From Streptomyces sp. NBC_00459 (GTDB taxonomy: Bacteria > Actinomycetota > Actinomycetes > Streptomycetales > Streptomycetaceae), in contig NZ_CP107903.1 in assembly GCF_036013955.1 (NCBI RefSeq), positions 2,046,001 through 2,110,000 on the forward strand: a stretch of DNA of 64,000 nucleotides, written 5' to 3'. A program made the translations under genes and the position numbers. The stretch's first letter is position 1. Every line of letters begins with the position of its first letter. The notes beneath the pieces were generated by a model. That model made no database searches and was not told where the DNA came from. It saw only the letters and a program-made list of their open reading frames with translations. Below, piece by piece: positions 8,720-17,241 of the stretch.

Positions 8720-9591
8720 GAGGCGACGACGCTCTCTTCGGCCGGCTGCTCCTGGCACAGGTGCGCGGGCTGCCAGCCGGGCCCCCGGAACACCCGCCCG
8801 GCGCGCTCACGCCAACTGTCGGCCGCCTTGATGTCCTTGACGATCGCGACGTACTCATGGGTGGCGACCTTGACCGGGTTGAACGTGTTGATGTTCTTCG
8901 TCAACCCGTAGACGGGCCGTTCGGTCTCGGCGACGAACGAGCCGAAGAGCCGGTCCCAGACGATGAGGATGCCGCCGAAGTTGCGGTCCAGGTAGCCGCC
9001 TTGGGAGGCGTGGTGGACGCGGTGGTGGGACGGCGTGTTGAGGACGTACTCGAACCACCGGGGCATGCGGTCGATCCGCTCGGTGTGGATCCAGAACTGG
9101 TACACGAGGTTCGCGGAGGAGCAGAAGGCGAGCGCGGCCGGGTGCACACCGAGGGCGATGAGGGGGACGTAGAACGGCCAGACGGTGAGCGTGGTCCAGG
9201 GCTGGCGCAGGGCTGTCGTCAGGTTGAAGCTGCGGCTGGAGTGGTGGACGACATGGCAGGCCCAGAGGATGCGGACGACGTGGTGGCCCCGGTGGGACCA
9301 GTAGTAGAAGAAGTCCTGCGCCAGCAGCATCAGCGGGACGGTCCACCACAGGACGGGGACGCGCAGCGGGGTGAGTTCGTGGACCGCCGTGTAGACGGCG
9401 ACGATCGGGATCTTCCAGAGGAAGTCGAAGGCCAGGCTGCCGAGTCCCATACCGACACTGGTCGCGGCGTCCTTGGCCTCGTACCCGACGGCGTCCTCTT
9501 CGGGGTGGATCCGGACACTGATCATCTCGATGACGGTGAGCAGCACGAAGGCGGGTATCGACCAGGCCACGACGTCGGGAAGGTTGGGCAT
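8716..9591 (-). CDS. sterol desaturase/fatty acid hydroxylase family protein
   Basis: A 291-residue membrane di-iron enzyme. The three histidine clusters of the superfamily are intact: HRGHH (100-104), HVVHH (113-117) and HHRVHH (189-194), set among four or so hydrophobic helices. Family members hydroxylate or desaturate lipids or sterols with O2. Linked to the YhhN gene by a 4-bp overlap, so a shared lipid-modifying role is plausible. The upstream region up to 9733 is shared with the divergent exonuclease gene and carries two inverted repeats. Confidence 0.85.
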   Translation of the reverse strand: MPNLPDVVAWSIPAFVLLTVIEMISVRIHPEEDAVGYEAKDAATSVGMGLGSLAFDFLWKIPIVAVYTAVHELTPLRVPVLWWTVPLMLLAQDFFYYWSHRGHHVVRILWACHVVHHSSRSFNLTTALRQPWTTLTVWPFYVPLIALGVHPAALAFCSSANLVYQFWIHTERIDRMPRWFEYVLNTPSHHRVHHASQGGYLDRNFGGILIVWDRLFGSFVAETERPVYGLTKNINTFNPVKVATHEYVAIVKDIKAADSWRERAGRVFRGPGWQPAHLCQEQPAEESVVAS

Positions 9592-9635
9592 GACTGCACG
9601 TTAGGACGGCTGCCAGGTGGCGCATAGACGTTGTT

Positions 9636-9688
9636 ACTGACAAGTATTCAGTGCAGTACGCGCTTGCTTGTTGGTGGTCTCCACCAAC
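9636..9688. promoter_or_regulatory. two inverted repeats in the hydroxylase/exonuclease divergent region
   Basis: ACTGA-N7-TCAGT (9636-9652) and a perfect GTTGGTGG-tct-CCACCAAC hairpin (9670-9688) lie in the 142-bp divergent spacer. Either could be an operator, and the second could also fold in RNA. No matching regulator gene is adjacent. Confidence 0.35.
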
Positions 9689-9733
9689 GGGTGCGCGACG
9701 GACTGTCAGTCGAGGCCCGTATTCTCTGGGACC

Positions 9734-10747
9734 ATGCTCGAAGACCTGACGCCCACGCCGTCCCCCGCCCCATGGCCGGCCGCATATCCCCAGGGATACG
9801 CGGTCGTTGACGTCGAGACGACCGGTCTGTCCCGGGACGACCGGATAATCTCCGCAGCCGTCTACCGGCTCGACGCGCGCGGTGAGGTCGAGGACCACTG
9901 GTACACCACGGTCAACCCGGAGCGCGATCCGGGACCGGTGTGGATCCACGGGCTGACGAGCGACGCCCTGGAGGGGTCCCCGCTTTTCGTGGACATCGCC
10001 GAGGAGTTCGCGTCCCGGCTCGCCGACCGCGTGCTCGTCGCGCACAACGCCGTCTTCGACTGGTCGATGATCGCCCGGGAGTACGCGCGCGCGGAACGCG
10101 AGGCGCCGGTGCGGCAGCGGCTGTGCACCATCGCACTGTCCAAGGAGCTGGGACTGCCGCTGCCCAACCACAAACTGGAGACGCTGGCCGCGCACTACGG
10201 GGTCGTCCAGCAGCGGGCCCACCACGCGCTGGACGACGCGCGCGTGCTCGCCGAGACGTTCCGGCCCAGTCTGCACGCGGCGGCCCGGGGCGGCGTAAGG
10301 CTGCCGCTGCTGGAGTGCCGGGCGCTGACGGAGTGGTCGGCGCCGGCGACCGGCGCCACCCGGCCGCAGATCGGACGGCAGGCCTCCGGTGGTTACGGGG
10401 GCTCCGGCGGCTACCAGCCGACCAGTTGGCGGCCGTCCCGCAAGCGGCCCGCGTGTCCGTACCCCAACCCGGGGCGGTACGAGGACGGCAAGCCGCTCAG
10501 GCAGGGCATGCGGGTGGCGTTCTCCGGGGACACCTCGGTCGAGCGCGACCTGCTGGAGGACCGGGCCGTCGAGGCGGGGCTCCATGTCGCGACGAGCCTG
10601 TCCCGGCTGACCAGCCTGCTCGTCACCAACGACCCCGACTCCATGACCTCGAAGGTGGTCAAGGCCCGGCAGTTCGGCACTCCGGTCGTCGACGAGGCGG
10701 CCTTCGGGCAGCTGCTGCGGGACGTGGAGCCCGCGGCAGGCGGGTGA
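9734..10747 (+). CDS. DnaQ-like 3'-5' exonuclease with C-terminal BRCT domain
   Basis: A 337-residue protein. Residues about 21-195 form a DEDDh exonuclease: ExoI DVETTG (Asp26, Glu28), ExoII HNAVFDW (Asp109) and ExoIII HHALDDAR. A glycine-rich linker leads to a BRCT domain (about 250-330, MRVAFSGDTSVERDLLEDRA onward). The layout resembles the exonuclease-BRCT proteins thought to proofread or process DNA ends in actinobacteria. The ATG at 9734 is chosen over an upstream in-frame start because it precedes the conserved domain and follows the probable promoter. Confidence 0.85.
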   Translation: MLEDLTPTPSPAPWPAAYPQGYAVVDVETTGLSRDDRIISAAVYRLDARGEVEDHWYTTVNPERDPGPVWIHGLTSDALEGSPLFVDIAEEFASRLADRVLVAHNAVFDWSMIAREYARAEREAPVRQRLCTIALSKELGLPLPNHKLETLAAHYGVVQQRAHHALDDARVLAETFRPSLHAAARGGVRLPLLECRALTEWSAPATGATRPQIGRQASGGYGGSGGYQPTSWRPSRKRPACPYPNPGRYEDGKPLRQGMRVAFSGDTSVERDLLEDRAVEAGLHVATSLSRLTSLLVTNDPDSMTSKVVKARQFGTPVVDEAAFGQLLRDVEPAAGG

Positions 10748-10835
10748 CCGTGACGACCGTACGGACGGGTGATTGGCGCCCGACTCGCCCGGCGCCGTCT
10801 CGCTCGGGCGCCACCGACGGCCCACCCTGTGGCGC

Positions 10836-11069
10836 ATGGCCAGTTGTGAAGTCTGCGGGAACAACTACGGGATGACCTTCGAGGTGCACGCGCAGGGGTC
10901 GGTGCACGTCTTCGACTGCTTCGCCTGCGCGATCCACCGTATGGCGCCCATCTGCGAGCACTGCCGGGTCCAGATCATCGGACAGGGCGTCGAGGCCGAG
11001 GGGCACTGGTACTGCGGGGCGCACTGCGCACGCGCGGAGGGGAGGGTGGGGATCGTCGACAGGGTCTGA
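10836..11069 (+). CDS. small zinc-ribbon/LIM-like protein
   Basis: A 77-residue protein with eight cysteines in four pairs: C4/C7, C28/C31, C40/C43 and C60/C64, with His34 and His63 nearby. This spacing predicts two zinc-binding knuckles. It is a conserved Streptomyces hypothetical with no known function that I recognise. The ATG at 10836 (MASCEVCGNN) is preferred to an upstream start because the conserved cysteines begin there. Confidence 0.75.
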   Translation: MASCEVCGNNYGMTFEVHAQGSVHVFDCFACAIHRMAPICEHCRVQIIGQGVEAEGHWYCGAHCARAEGRVGIVDRV

Positions 11070-11155
11070 GAAGGACCGCGGGGTCCCGGGAGGGGCCGCG
11101 ACCGAGTCCGTACCCGCCTGAATGCACCCCACGGACGAGTTGTACCGTCAGTGGG

Positions 11156-11962
11156 GTGTACCGCTTCCTCTTGTCCCGGCAGTGGGTGATCCTCACGCTG
11201 GTCGCCCTCCTCCTCATCCCCACGATGATCAGGCTGGGCATCTGGCAGATGCACCGCTACGAAGAGCGCACCGCCCGCAACCAGCTGGTCGCCGACGCGC
11301 TCTCCGCCCAGCCGGTGCCCGTGGAGAAGCTGACCTCCCCCGGACACACCGTCACCACCGACGAGCGGTACCACACCGTCAGCGCGAAGGGTCGCTTCGA
11401 CACCGACGACGAGGTCGTCGTCCGCCGCCGCACCAACTCCGACGACGAGGTCGGCTACCACGTCCTGACCCCCTTCGTCCTCGACGACGGCAGGATCCTG
11501 CTGGTCAACCGGGGCTGGATCCCCTCCGACGGTCCGAGCCAGACCGCGTTCCCCACGATCCCGGCGCCCCCGAAGGGCGAGATCACCGTCACCGGGCGGC
11601 TGATGCCCGCCGAGACGACCGCGGCGAGCGGCATCAAGGACCTCAAGGGGCTGCCGGACCGGCAGGTCATGCTGATCAACAGCGAGCAGGAGGCCCGGCG
11701 GCTGGGCGCCGAGGTGCTCGGCGGCTACATCGTGCTGACGACGCCCGAACCGAAGGGCGACACCCCTGAGCTGCTCGGCAGGCCGGGCAATGAGAACGCC
11801 GCGCTGAACTACGCCTACGCCATCCAGTGGTGGCTGTTCGCCGCGGGCGTCCCGCTGGGCTGGGTGATCCTCGTGCGCCGGGAACGCCGGGACCGTGTGG
11901 AGGCCGAGGCGGCGGCGCTGGAGGCGCAGAAGTCGCCGGACACCGAGCCCGCCGGCGTGTGA
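11156..11962 (+). CDS. SURF1 family protein
   Basis: A 268-residue membrane protein of the SURF1 family, which assists cytochrome c oxidase assembly (heme a delivery). It has one transmembrane helix near residues 8-26, an extracytoplasmic domain with the family's VNRGWIP motif (about 119-125) and a second helix near 222-242 (WWLFAAGVPLGWVILVRR). Start is GTG at 11156. The heme-copper oxidase genes themselves are elsewhere. Confidence 0.88.
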   Translation: MYRFLLSRQWVILTLVALLLIPTMIRLGIWQMHRYEERTARNQLVADALSAQPVPVEKLTSPGHTVTTDERYHTVSAKGRFDTDDEVVVRRRTNSDDEVGYHVLTPFVLDDGRILLVNRGWIPSDGPSQTAFPTIPAPPKGEITVTGRLMPAETTAASGIKDLKGLPDRQVMLINSEQEARRLGAEVLGGYIVLTTPEPKGDTPELLGRPGNENAALNYAYAIQWWLFAAGVPLGWVILVRRERRDRVEAEAAALEAQKSPDTEPAGV

Positions 11963-12022
11963 CGCGACCGGCCGTGTGACGTAACCGGGGATTCCGGCGT
12001 GTGACAGGACGATCTCGTCCGA

Positions 12023-13864
12023 ATGCCGGGGCCCCACAGCGGGAACCCGCACGTCGTGCACCCCCATCAGAATCACCGCATCCCCCGTATCGAGGACTAC
12101 GCCCTCATCGGGGACCACCAGACCGCCGCGCTCGTCGGCATGAACGGTTCCGTCGACTGGCTCTGCCTGCCCCGCTTCGACTCGGCCGCCTGTTTCGCCG
12201 CGCTCCTCGGCGACGAGCGCAACGGGCACTGGCGGATCGCCCCCGAGGGCGCCGATCGCTGCACCCGGCGGGGCTACCGGCCCGGAACCCTCGTCCTCGA
12301 CACCGAATGGGAGACGGACGAGGGCGCGGTACGCGTCACCGACCTGATGCCACAGCGCCACCGGGCTCCCGATCTCGTACGGATCATCGAGGGCGTACGC
12401 GGCGAGGTGACCGTCCGCAGCACGCTGCGGCTGCGGTTCGACTACGGGGCGATCGTGCCGTGGATGCGCCGGGTGAACGGGCACCGGGTGGCCGTCGCGG
12501 GGCCGGACTCGGTGTGGCTGCGCACCGACGAAGGGGTGCGCACCTGGGGCCGGGACTTCACCACGCACTCGGAGTTCACCGTCGCCGAGGGCGAACGGGT
12601 CGCGTTCGTACTGACCTGGCATCCCTCGCACGAGGCGCATCCGCCGTTCGTCGACCCGTACGAGGCGCTGGACACGGCCGTCGAGGATTGGGAGGCGTGG
12701 TCGGCCCGTTGTACGTACGCCGGGCCGCACCGGGACGCCGTCGTGCGCTCGCTGATCACGCTGAAGTCGCTGACGTACGCGCCGACCGGCGGCATCGTGG
12801 CCGCCCCCACCACCTCCCTCCCCGAGGAACTGGGCGGCGTACGCAACTGGGACTACCGCTACTGCTGGCTGCGCGACTCCACGCTCACCCTGAACGCGCT
12901 GCTGTCGGCGGGCTACCACGAGGAGGCCGAGAGCTGGCGTGACTGGCTGCTGCGGGCGGTCGCGGGCGACCCGGCGGACCTCCAGATCATGTACGGGCTC
13001 GCCGGTGAGCGCCGACTGCCCGAGTTCGAGCTGGACTGGCTGCCCGGCTTCGGCGGCTCCGCCCCGGTGCGGATCGGCAACGCGGCCGTACGGCAGCTCC
13101 AGCTCGACGTGTACGGCGAGGTGATCGACTCGCTGGCGCTGGCCCGGCGTTCGGGGCTGCCGTCCAAGCCGCACATGTGGCGGGTACAGGTGGCGCTGAT
13201 GGAGTTCCTTCGGACGGCGTGGCGGCAACCGGACGAGGGGCTGTGGGAGGTGCGCGGCCCGCGCCGGCACTTCGTGCACTCGAAGGTGATGGCCTGGGTG
13301 GCGGCGGACCGCGCGGTGCGTCAGCTCGAACTCAACCCGAAGCTCAACGGCGGCGACCTCGAAGGCTGGCGGGCGATGCGCGACGAGGTGCACCGGGAGG
13401 TGTGCGAACGCGGCTACGACCCGGAACGGAACACGTTCACGCAGTTCTACGGCTCCCGCGAACTCGACGCCGCCGTGCTGCTGTTGCCCCGCGTCGGCTT
13501 CCTGCCCCCGGACGACCCGAGGATCGTCGGCACCGTCGACGCCGTCAGGGACAAGCTGGGGCACGGCGGATTCGTACGCCGCTACAGCACGGACGGTCCG
13601 GTGGTCGACGGACTGCCCGGTGACGAGGGCGTGTTCCTGGCCTGCTCGTTCTGGCTGGCGGACGCCCTGCACATGATCGGCCGCACGAACGAGGCACGCG
13701 CGCTCTTCGAACGCCTGGTCGGTCTCACCAACGACGTGGGACTGCTGGCGGAGGAGTACGACCCGGTCGCCGACCGCCAGCTCGGCAACTTCCCCCAGGC
13801 GTTCAGCCACATCGGCCTCGTCAACACAGCCCTCGCCCTGTACGGCGAGGAGCGGGCAGGATAG
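12023..13864 (+). CDS. glycoside hydrolase family 15 protein (glucoamylase/trehalase-like)
   Basis: A 613-residue cytosolic protein, with no signal peptide. It begins with the GH15 N-terminal domain (IEDYALIGDHQTAALVG) and continues into the (alpha/alpha)6 barrel with RNWDYRYCWLRDS and DEGLWEVRG, the likely acid Glu, and LAEEYDP, the likely base Glu. Actinobacterial members of this length act on trehalose or alpha-glucans. Substrate is not resolvable here. It ends 5 bp before the SDR gene, suggesting one transcript. Confidence 0.88.
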   Translation: MPGPHSGNPHVVHPHQNHRIPRIEDYALIGDHQTAALVGMNGSVDWLCLPRFDSAACFAALLGDERNGHWRIAPEGADRCTRRGYRPGTLVLDTEWETDEGAVRVTDLMPQRHRAPDLVRIIEGVRGEVTVRSTLRLRFDYGAIVPWMRRVNGHRVAVAGPDSVWLRTDEGVRTWGRDFTTHSEFTVAEGERVAFVLTWHPSHEAHPPFVDPYEALDTAVEDWEAWSARCTYAGPHRDAVVRSLITLKSLTYAPTGGIVAAPTTSLPEELGGVRNWDYRYCWLRDSTLTLNALLSAGYHEEAESWRDWLLRAVAGDPADLQIMYGLAGERRLPEFELDWLPGFGGSAPVRIGNAAVRQLQLDVYGEVIDSLALARRSGLPSKPHMWRVQVALMEFLRTAWRQPDEGLWEVRGPRRHFVHSKVMAWVAADRAVRQLELNPKLNGGDLEGWRAMRDEVHREVCERGYDPERNTFTQFYGSRELDAAVLLLPRVGFLPPDDPRIVGTVDAVRDKLGHGGFVRRYSTDGPVVDGLPGDEGVFLACSFWLADALHMIGRTNEARALFERLVGLTNDVGLLAEEYDPVADRQLGNFPQAFSHIGLVNTALALYGEERAG

Positions 13865-13869
13865 GGACC

Positions 13870-14625
13870 ATGGATCTTGGACTGAAGGACCGCGTGTACG
13901 TCGTCACCGGAGCCACCCGTGGACTGGGCAACGCCGCCGCGCGCGAACTCGTCGCCGACGGCGCGAAGGTGGTCATCACGGGGCGGGACGAGAAGACGGT
14001 CGCGGAGGCCGCGGCCGAACTGGGCCCGGGGGCGGTGGGGGTGGCCGCGGACAACTCCGACCCGGAGGTCGCCCAGCGGCTCGTCGCGGCGGCCCGCGAG
14101 CACTTCGGGCGCTTCAACGGCATCCTCATCAGCGTGGGCGGCCCGGCGCCCGGGTTCGTCGCCGACAACACGGACGAGCAGTGGCAGGCCGCGTTCGACT
14201 CGGTGTTCCTGGGGGCGGTACGGCTGGCCCGCACGGCGGTCGCGGAGCTGGAGGCGGGCGGGGTCGTCGGGTTCGTGCTGTCCGGGTCGGTGCACGAGCC
14301 GATTCCGGGGCTGACCATCTCCAACGGCCTGCGGCCGGGGCTCGCCGGGTTCGCCAAGTCCCTCGCGGACGAGGTGGGGCCGCGGGGGATCCGGGTTGTG
14401 GGGTTGCTGCCGGCGCGCATCGACACGGATCGTGTGCGCGAGCTGGACGGGTTGTCGGCCGACCCGGGTGCGACCCGGGTCGCCAACGAGTCACGGATTC
14501 CGTTGCGGCGGTACGGGCGGCCGGAGGAGTTCGGGCGTACGGCGGCGTTTCTCCTTTCGCCCGCGGCAAGCTATCTGACGGGGGTCATGCTGCCTGTCGA
14601 CGGAGGGATGCGGCATGGGTTCTGA
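13870..14625 (+). CDS. SDR family oxidoreductase with altered catalytic residues
   Basis: A 251-residue Rossmann protein with a TGATRGLG cofactor motif (about 15-22) and the C-terminal YLTGVMLPVDGGM typical of FabG-like SDRs. The usual Tyr-x3-Lys is replaced: Ser151 stands in the Tyr position and Arg155 in the Lys position (TISNGLRPGLAGFAK). This pattern is known from a branch of FabG-like SDRs with an atypical active site. NAD(P)-binding is likely; the reaction is unknown. Starts 5 bp after the GH15 gene. Confidence 0.88.
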   Translation: MDLGLKDRVYVVTGATRGLGNAAARELVADGAKVVITGRDEKTVAEAAAELGPGAVGVAADNSDPEVAQRLVAAAREHFGRFNGILISVGGPAPGFVADNTDEQWQAAFDSVFLGAVRLARTAVAELEAGGVVGFVLSGSVHEPIPGLTISNGLRPGLAGFAKSLADEVGPRGIRVVGLLPARIDTDRVRELDGLSADPGATRVANESRIPLRRYGRPEEFGRTAAFLLSPAASYLTGVMLPVDGGMRHGF

Positions 14626-14635
14626 GTTCTGACCA

Positions 14636-15214
14636 CTAGTTGACCCTTTCCGCGCGGTGCTTGACGGCCCTCAGGTCCACCTCTGTCGGCAGCGACTTGA
14701 GGCCCGCCGAGTCACGGGCGTTCGCCAGGGCCTCCGCCGTGAGGCGGGTCACCGCCTCGCCCGGTGCCGCGTGTGGCTGCAGAAGGAGCTGGACTCGGGC
14801 CTCGGGTGCTGTGCGTCGGCCCGTCAGGGTGACATGGGCTCGTTCCACGCCTTCCAGGCGGGCCGCTTCTCCTGCCACCGCGTTCTCCATGGCCCGGCCT
14901 CGCAGGAGGGCGCCCTCGCCGTCGCCCGTGTCGACCAGGACCTCGGTGAGGCGGCGTCGGCGGAGTACCGCGGCCAGCCACCACAGGGCCAGGAGGACCA
15001 CGAGGGCCAGGACGGCCAGCACCGTCGGCCACCACCAGCCGGCGTCGTGGTAGCGGGTCCGTTCGGCGTCGCTCAGCAGTACGTCGTGGCGGTCGTCGTG
15101 GATCCACCACGTCGGCCATCGGCTGCCCAGACCCATGGCCAGTACCGAGCCGCCGACGACGATCAGGGCCAGGCCCACGAGGCCCAGCAGTACACGGTTG
15201 ACGATGCGTGGCAT
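14636..15214 (-). CDS. amaP: alkaline shock response membrane anchor protein AmaP
   Basis: A 192-residue protein with two transmembrane helices (about 8-30 and 60-85), then a cytoplasmic domain with the VERAHVTLTGRR stretch typical of AmaP. In firmicutes AmaP tethers Asp23 to the membrane. It is the last gene of a five-gene minus-strand operon that also carries two Asp23/Gls24 genes, which supports the call. Ends 10 bp from the convergent SDR gene. Confidence 0.85.
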   Translation of the reverse strand: MPRIVNRVLLGLVGLALIVVGGSVLAMGLGSRWPTWWIHDDRHDVLLSDAERTRYHDAGWWWPTVLAVLALVVLLALWWLAAVLRRRRLTEVLVDTGDGEGALLRGRAMENAVAGEAARLEGVERAHVTLTGRRTAPEARVQLLLQPHAAPGEAVTRLTAEALANARDSAGLKSLPTEVDLRAVKHRAERVN

Positions 15215-15220
15215 CCGTCC

Positions 15221-15928
15221 TCACCCCTTCCGGCCGGGGCGGGCGACACGCACCGACAGGACCGGCGGCCGGGACAGTCCCAGGCTCCTGATCCCGTCGG
15301 CGAGCACGGCGTCCAGGTCGGCCCGTACGTCGTCGAGTTCGCGGAAGTGGGAGACCGCGCGGACGTCGGCCCTGGTACGGGTCATCCGGACCCGGACCGA
15401 CTGAATGCCGGACACCTCCATGACCCGGTCGCGCAGCACCATCGCGGCGGCGGCCCGGTGCAGACCGGCCCGGACATCGGCGTGGGTGCGCCGCATCGGC
15501 AGAACACCGCGCAGGCCGGGTGTGGCGGCGAGGACGAGCAGCCAGGCGCCGAGGACCACGGCGAGGGCGGCTCCGACCAGGACCCAGGTGTCGTCGAGGG
15601 GGCGCTCCGCGAGCTGTCCGGCGAGGGACCTGCGCCAACTCATCGCCGGGCGGTGGGCGCGTACGGCGGTGATGTCGTAGAGGAACGCGCCCGCGCCGAG
15701 GAGGAGCAGCAGCGCGAGGACGGCCGCGGGGACCCGGCGCGCCGACCAGAAGCGGCGGCCACGGGGGGCGTTGTCCGCGTCGCCGAGGGTGGGCAGGGGG
15801 TCGTGGACGGACGAGGACTGCCCCGGTCCGGTGGTGCCGATCGCCTTGTCGTCCGCGTCGTCCGTTTTCTCCAGTACTGGCAGTCGTCGGGTGTTCCCTG
15901 AGCCGTCGAAGCCCTGGGGCTCGCTCAT
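15221..15928 (-). CDS. DUF6286 domain-containing membrane protein
   Basis: A 235-residue protein with a charged, disordered N-terminus (1-60) and two hydrophobic helices at about 68-90 and 113-135. A C-terminal cytoplasmic domain follows (GIQSVRVRMTRTRADVRAV) that resembles the AmaP domain in pattern. It overlaps the upstream asp23-type gene by 4 bp and sits 6 bp from amaP, so it is probably part of the same envelope-stress assembly. Function not established. Confidence 0.8.
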   Translation of the reverse strand: MSEPQGFDGSGNTRRLPVLEKTDDADDKAIGTTGPGQSSSVHDPLPTLGDADNAPRGRRFWSARRVPAAVLALLLLLGAGAFLYDITAVRAHRPAMSWRRSLAGQLAERPLDDTWVLVGAALAVVLGAWLLVLAATPGLRGVLPMRRTHADVRAGLHRAAAAMVLRDRVMEVSGIQSVRVRMTRTRADVRAVSHFRELDDVRADLDAVLADGIRSLGLSRPPVLSVRVARPGRKG

Positions 15929-16338
15929 CGCGTCCTCCCCTGTGCCTTCCCTGGTGCCGCACCGTGCGGCGGTGCCAGGTGCAGCCGCTCGATCTCGACG
16001 GCGACCTCCGGCACGTCCATTCCCGCCAGGGCGTGTACCCGCGAAGCGACCCGATCACGCACTGTCGCGCACTGGCCACCGATATCGGAGGGATACGGGA
16101 GTTCGAGGCTCACCCGGACGCGGGCCCTGTCGTGGTGGACGACGACCGTGGCGTGTGGAGGTACCGCGTCCGGGGGCAGCTCGGCGAGGGCCTCGCGGGC
16201 CGCCTGTGCGGCGATCTTCGCGACGACCCGGTCCGCGATCCGGGTGGCACCGCGTTCACCCGGAGGCACGACCACAGGTGCCCTGCCGGGCTTGCGGGTT
16301 TCCCCGGACCGCTCCCCACCGGCCTGCTCCTCGGCCAC
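15925..16338 (-). CDS. Asp23/Gls24 family protein (short, second copy)
   Basis: A 137-residue protein with the conserved TRIADRVVAKIAAQAAREAL opening of the Asp23/Gls24 domain, then beta-strand segments (ATVVVHHDRARVRVSLELPY) and CATVRDRVASRVHALAGMDV. It has a Pro-rich tail and no membrane segment; it should act at the membrane through AmaP. Second Asp23 gene of the operon, more divergent than the first. Confidence 0.82.
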   Translation of the reverse strand: MAEEQAGGERSGETRKPGRAPVVVPPGERGATRIADRVVAKIAAQAAREALAELPPDAVPPHATVVVHHDRARVRVSLELPYPSDIGGQCATVRDRVASRVHALAGMDVPEVAVEIERLHLAPPHGAAPGKAQGRTR

Positions 16339-16344
16339 GGGGCA

Positions 16345-16530
16345 TCACCGCCGTCTGTCGTCGCGCGTGCGGAAGAAGTCGCCCAGGTCCAGGTCGCCCT
16401 CCAGGAACCGGCCGACGACGAAGCCGAGGGCGCCCAGGGCCGCCACCAGCAGAAACGCTCCGAAGCCGCCGAAGTACCCGGCGAATCCCAGCGCCATTCC
16501 GGCGATCATGCCGATCACGGCGATGCTCAT
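16345..16530 (-). CDS. small membrane protein of the Asp23/AmaP operon (DUF2273-like)
   Basis: A 61-residue protein with two glycine/alanine-rich transmembrane segments (about 3-20 and 24-42) and an acidic then basic tail (EGDLDLGDFFRTRDDRRR). Small DUF2273-type membrane proteins accompany asp23/amaP in many Gram-positive bacteria. It lies 6 bp before the second Asp23 gene. Family assignment is by size, topology and context. Confidence 0.75.
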   Translation of the reverse strand: MSIAVIGMIAGMALGFAGYFGGFGAFLLVAALGALGFVVGRFLEGDLDLGDFFRTRDDRRR

Positions 16531-16572
16531 GCTGCCCTGCCTTCCCGGTTCCTTTCCGATACCCCGAATCCG

Positions 16573-17073
16573 TCACTGCAGCCGGGGCTCGGCTTCTTCT
16601 TCCTCTTCGTCGGGCAGCTTGACGTCCGTCACCGCGATGTTGACCTCGACGACCTCAAGGCCGGTCATCCGCTCGACGGCCGCGATGACGTTCTCCCGCA
16701 CGGCCCGGGCGACGTCGCCGATCGAGACGCCGTACTCCACGACGATCTCCAGATCGAGGGCCGTCTGCACCTCGCCGACCTCGGCCTTCACACCGCGGGA
16801 CACGGACTTCGAGGCACCGCCCGGCACCCGGTCGCGGACCGCGCCGAAGGTCCGGGACAGACCACTGCCCATGGCGTGCACCCCGAGGACGTCACGGGCG
16901 GCGAGCCCGGCGATCTTCTCGACGACTCCGTCGGCGATCGTGGTGCGCCCCCGTTCGGCCGGGTCACCACCGCCGCGCTTGGTGACGTTCGTCTTCCGGG
17001 GCTGGGCGGACAGCGGGTCGACGCCCTCGTTCTCGGGCCGCTCGGGCCGGTTCCGCTGGGTCATGTCGGTCAT
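16573..17073 (-). CDS. Asp23/Gls24 family envelope stress response protein
   Basis: A 166-residue Asp23/Gls24 protein with the classic core: TTIADGVVEKIAGLAARDVLG, then LDLEIVVEYGVSIGDVARAVREN and MTGLEVVEVNIAVTDVKLP. It is first in the five-gene operon and ends in an acidic run (DEEEEEAE). The ATG at 17073 follows an AAGGGA ribosome site; an in-frame upstream start at 17151 would add 26 unrelated residues and is not favoured. Family members gather at the membrane under cell-wall or alkaline stress. Confidence 0.88.
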   Translation of the reverse strand: MTDMTQRNRPERPENEGVDPLSAQPRKTNVTKRGGGDPAERGRTTIADGVVEKIAGLAARDVLGVHAMGSGLSRTFGAVRDRVPGGASKSVSRGVKAEVGEVQTALDLEIVVEYGVSIGDVARAVRENVIAAVERMTGLEVVEVNIAVTDVKLPDEEEEEAEPRLQ

Positions 17074-17192
17074 CGCCGTACATCCCTTTCGGTCGTCCTC
17101 CACGAACCACAGTAGGTGGGGTCGGGCGGACTCGCGCCGGGGATGCGGCAAGCAGGCGATGCGGATGCGGGCCGGCGTTCGGAGGAAGACCA

Positions 17193-17220
17193 GGGGCCGC
17201 TGCCCATCGGCAGCGGCCCC
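17193..17220 (-). terminator. terminator after the enoyl-CoA hydratase gene
   Basis: GGGGCCGCTGCC and GGCAGCGGCCCC form a perfect 12-bp stem around loop CATC, 21 bp beyond the stop of the minus-strand hydratase gene. It also insulates the Asp23 operon promoter. Confidence 0.75.
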
Positions 17221-17241
17221 TCATGGACGGGTGCGGGCGCG

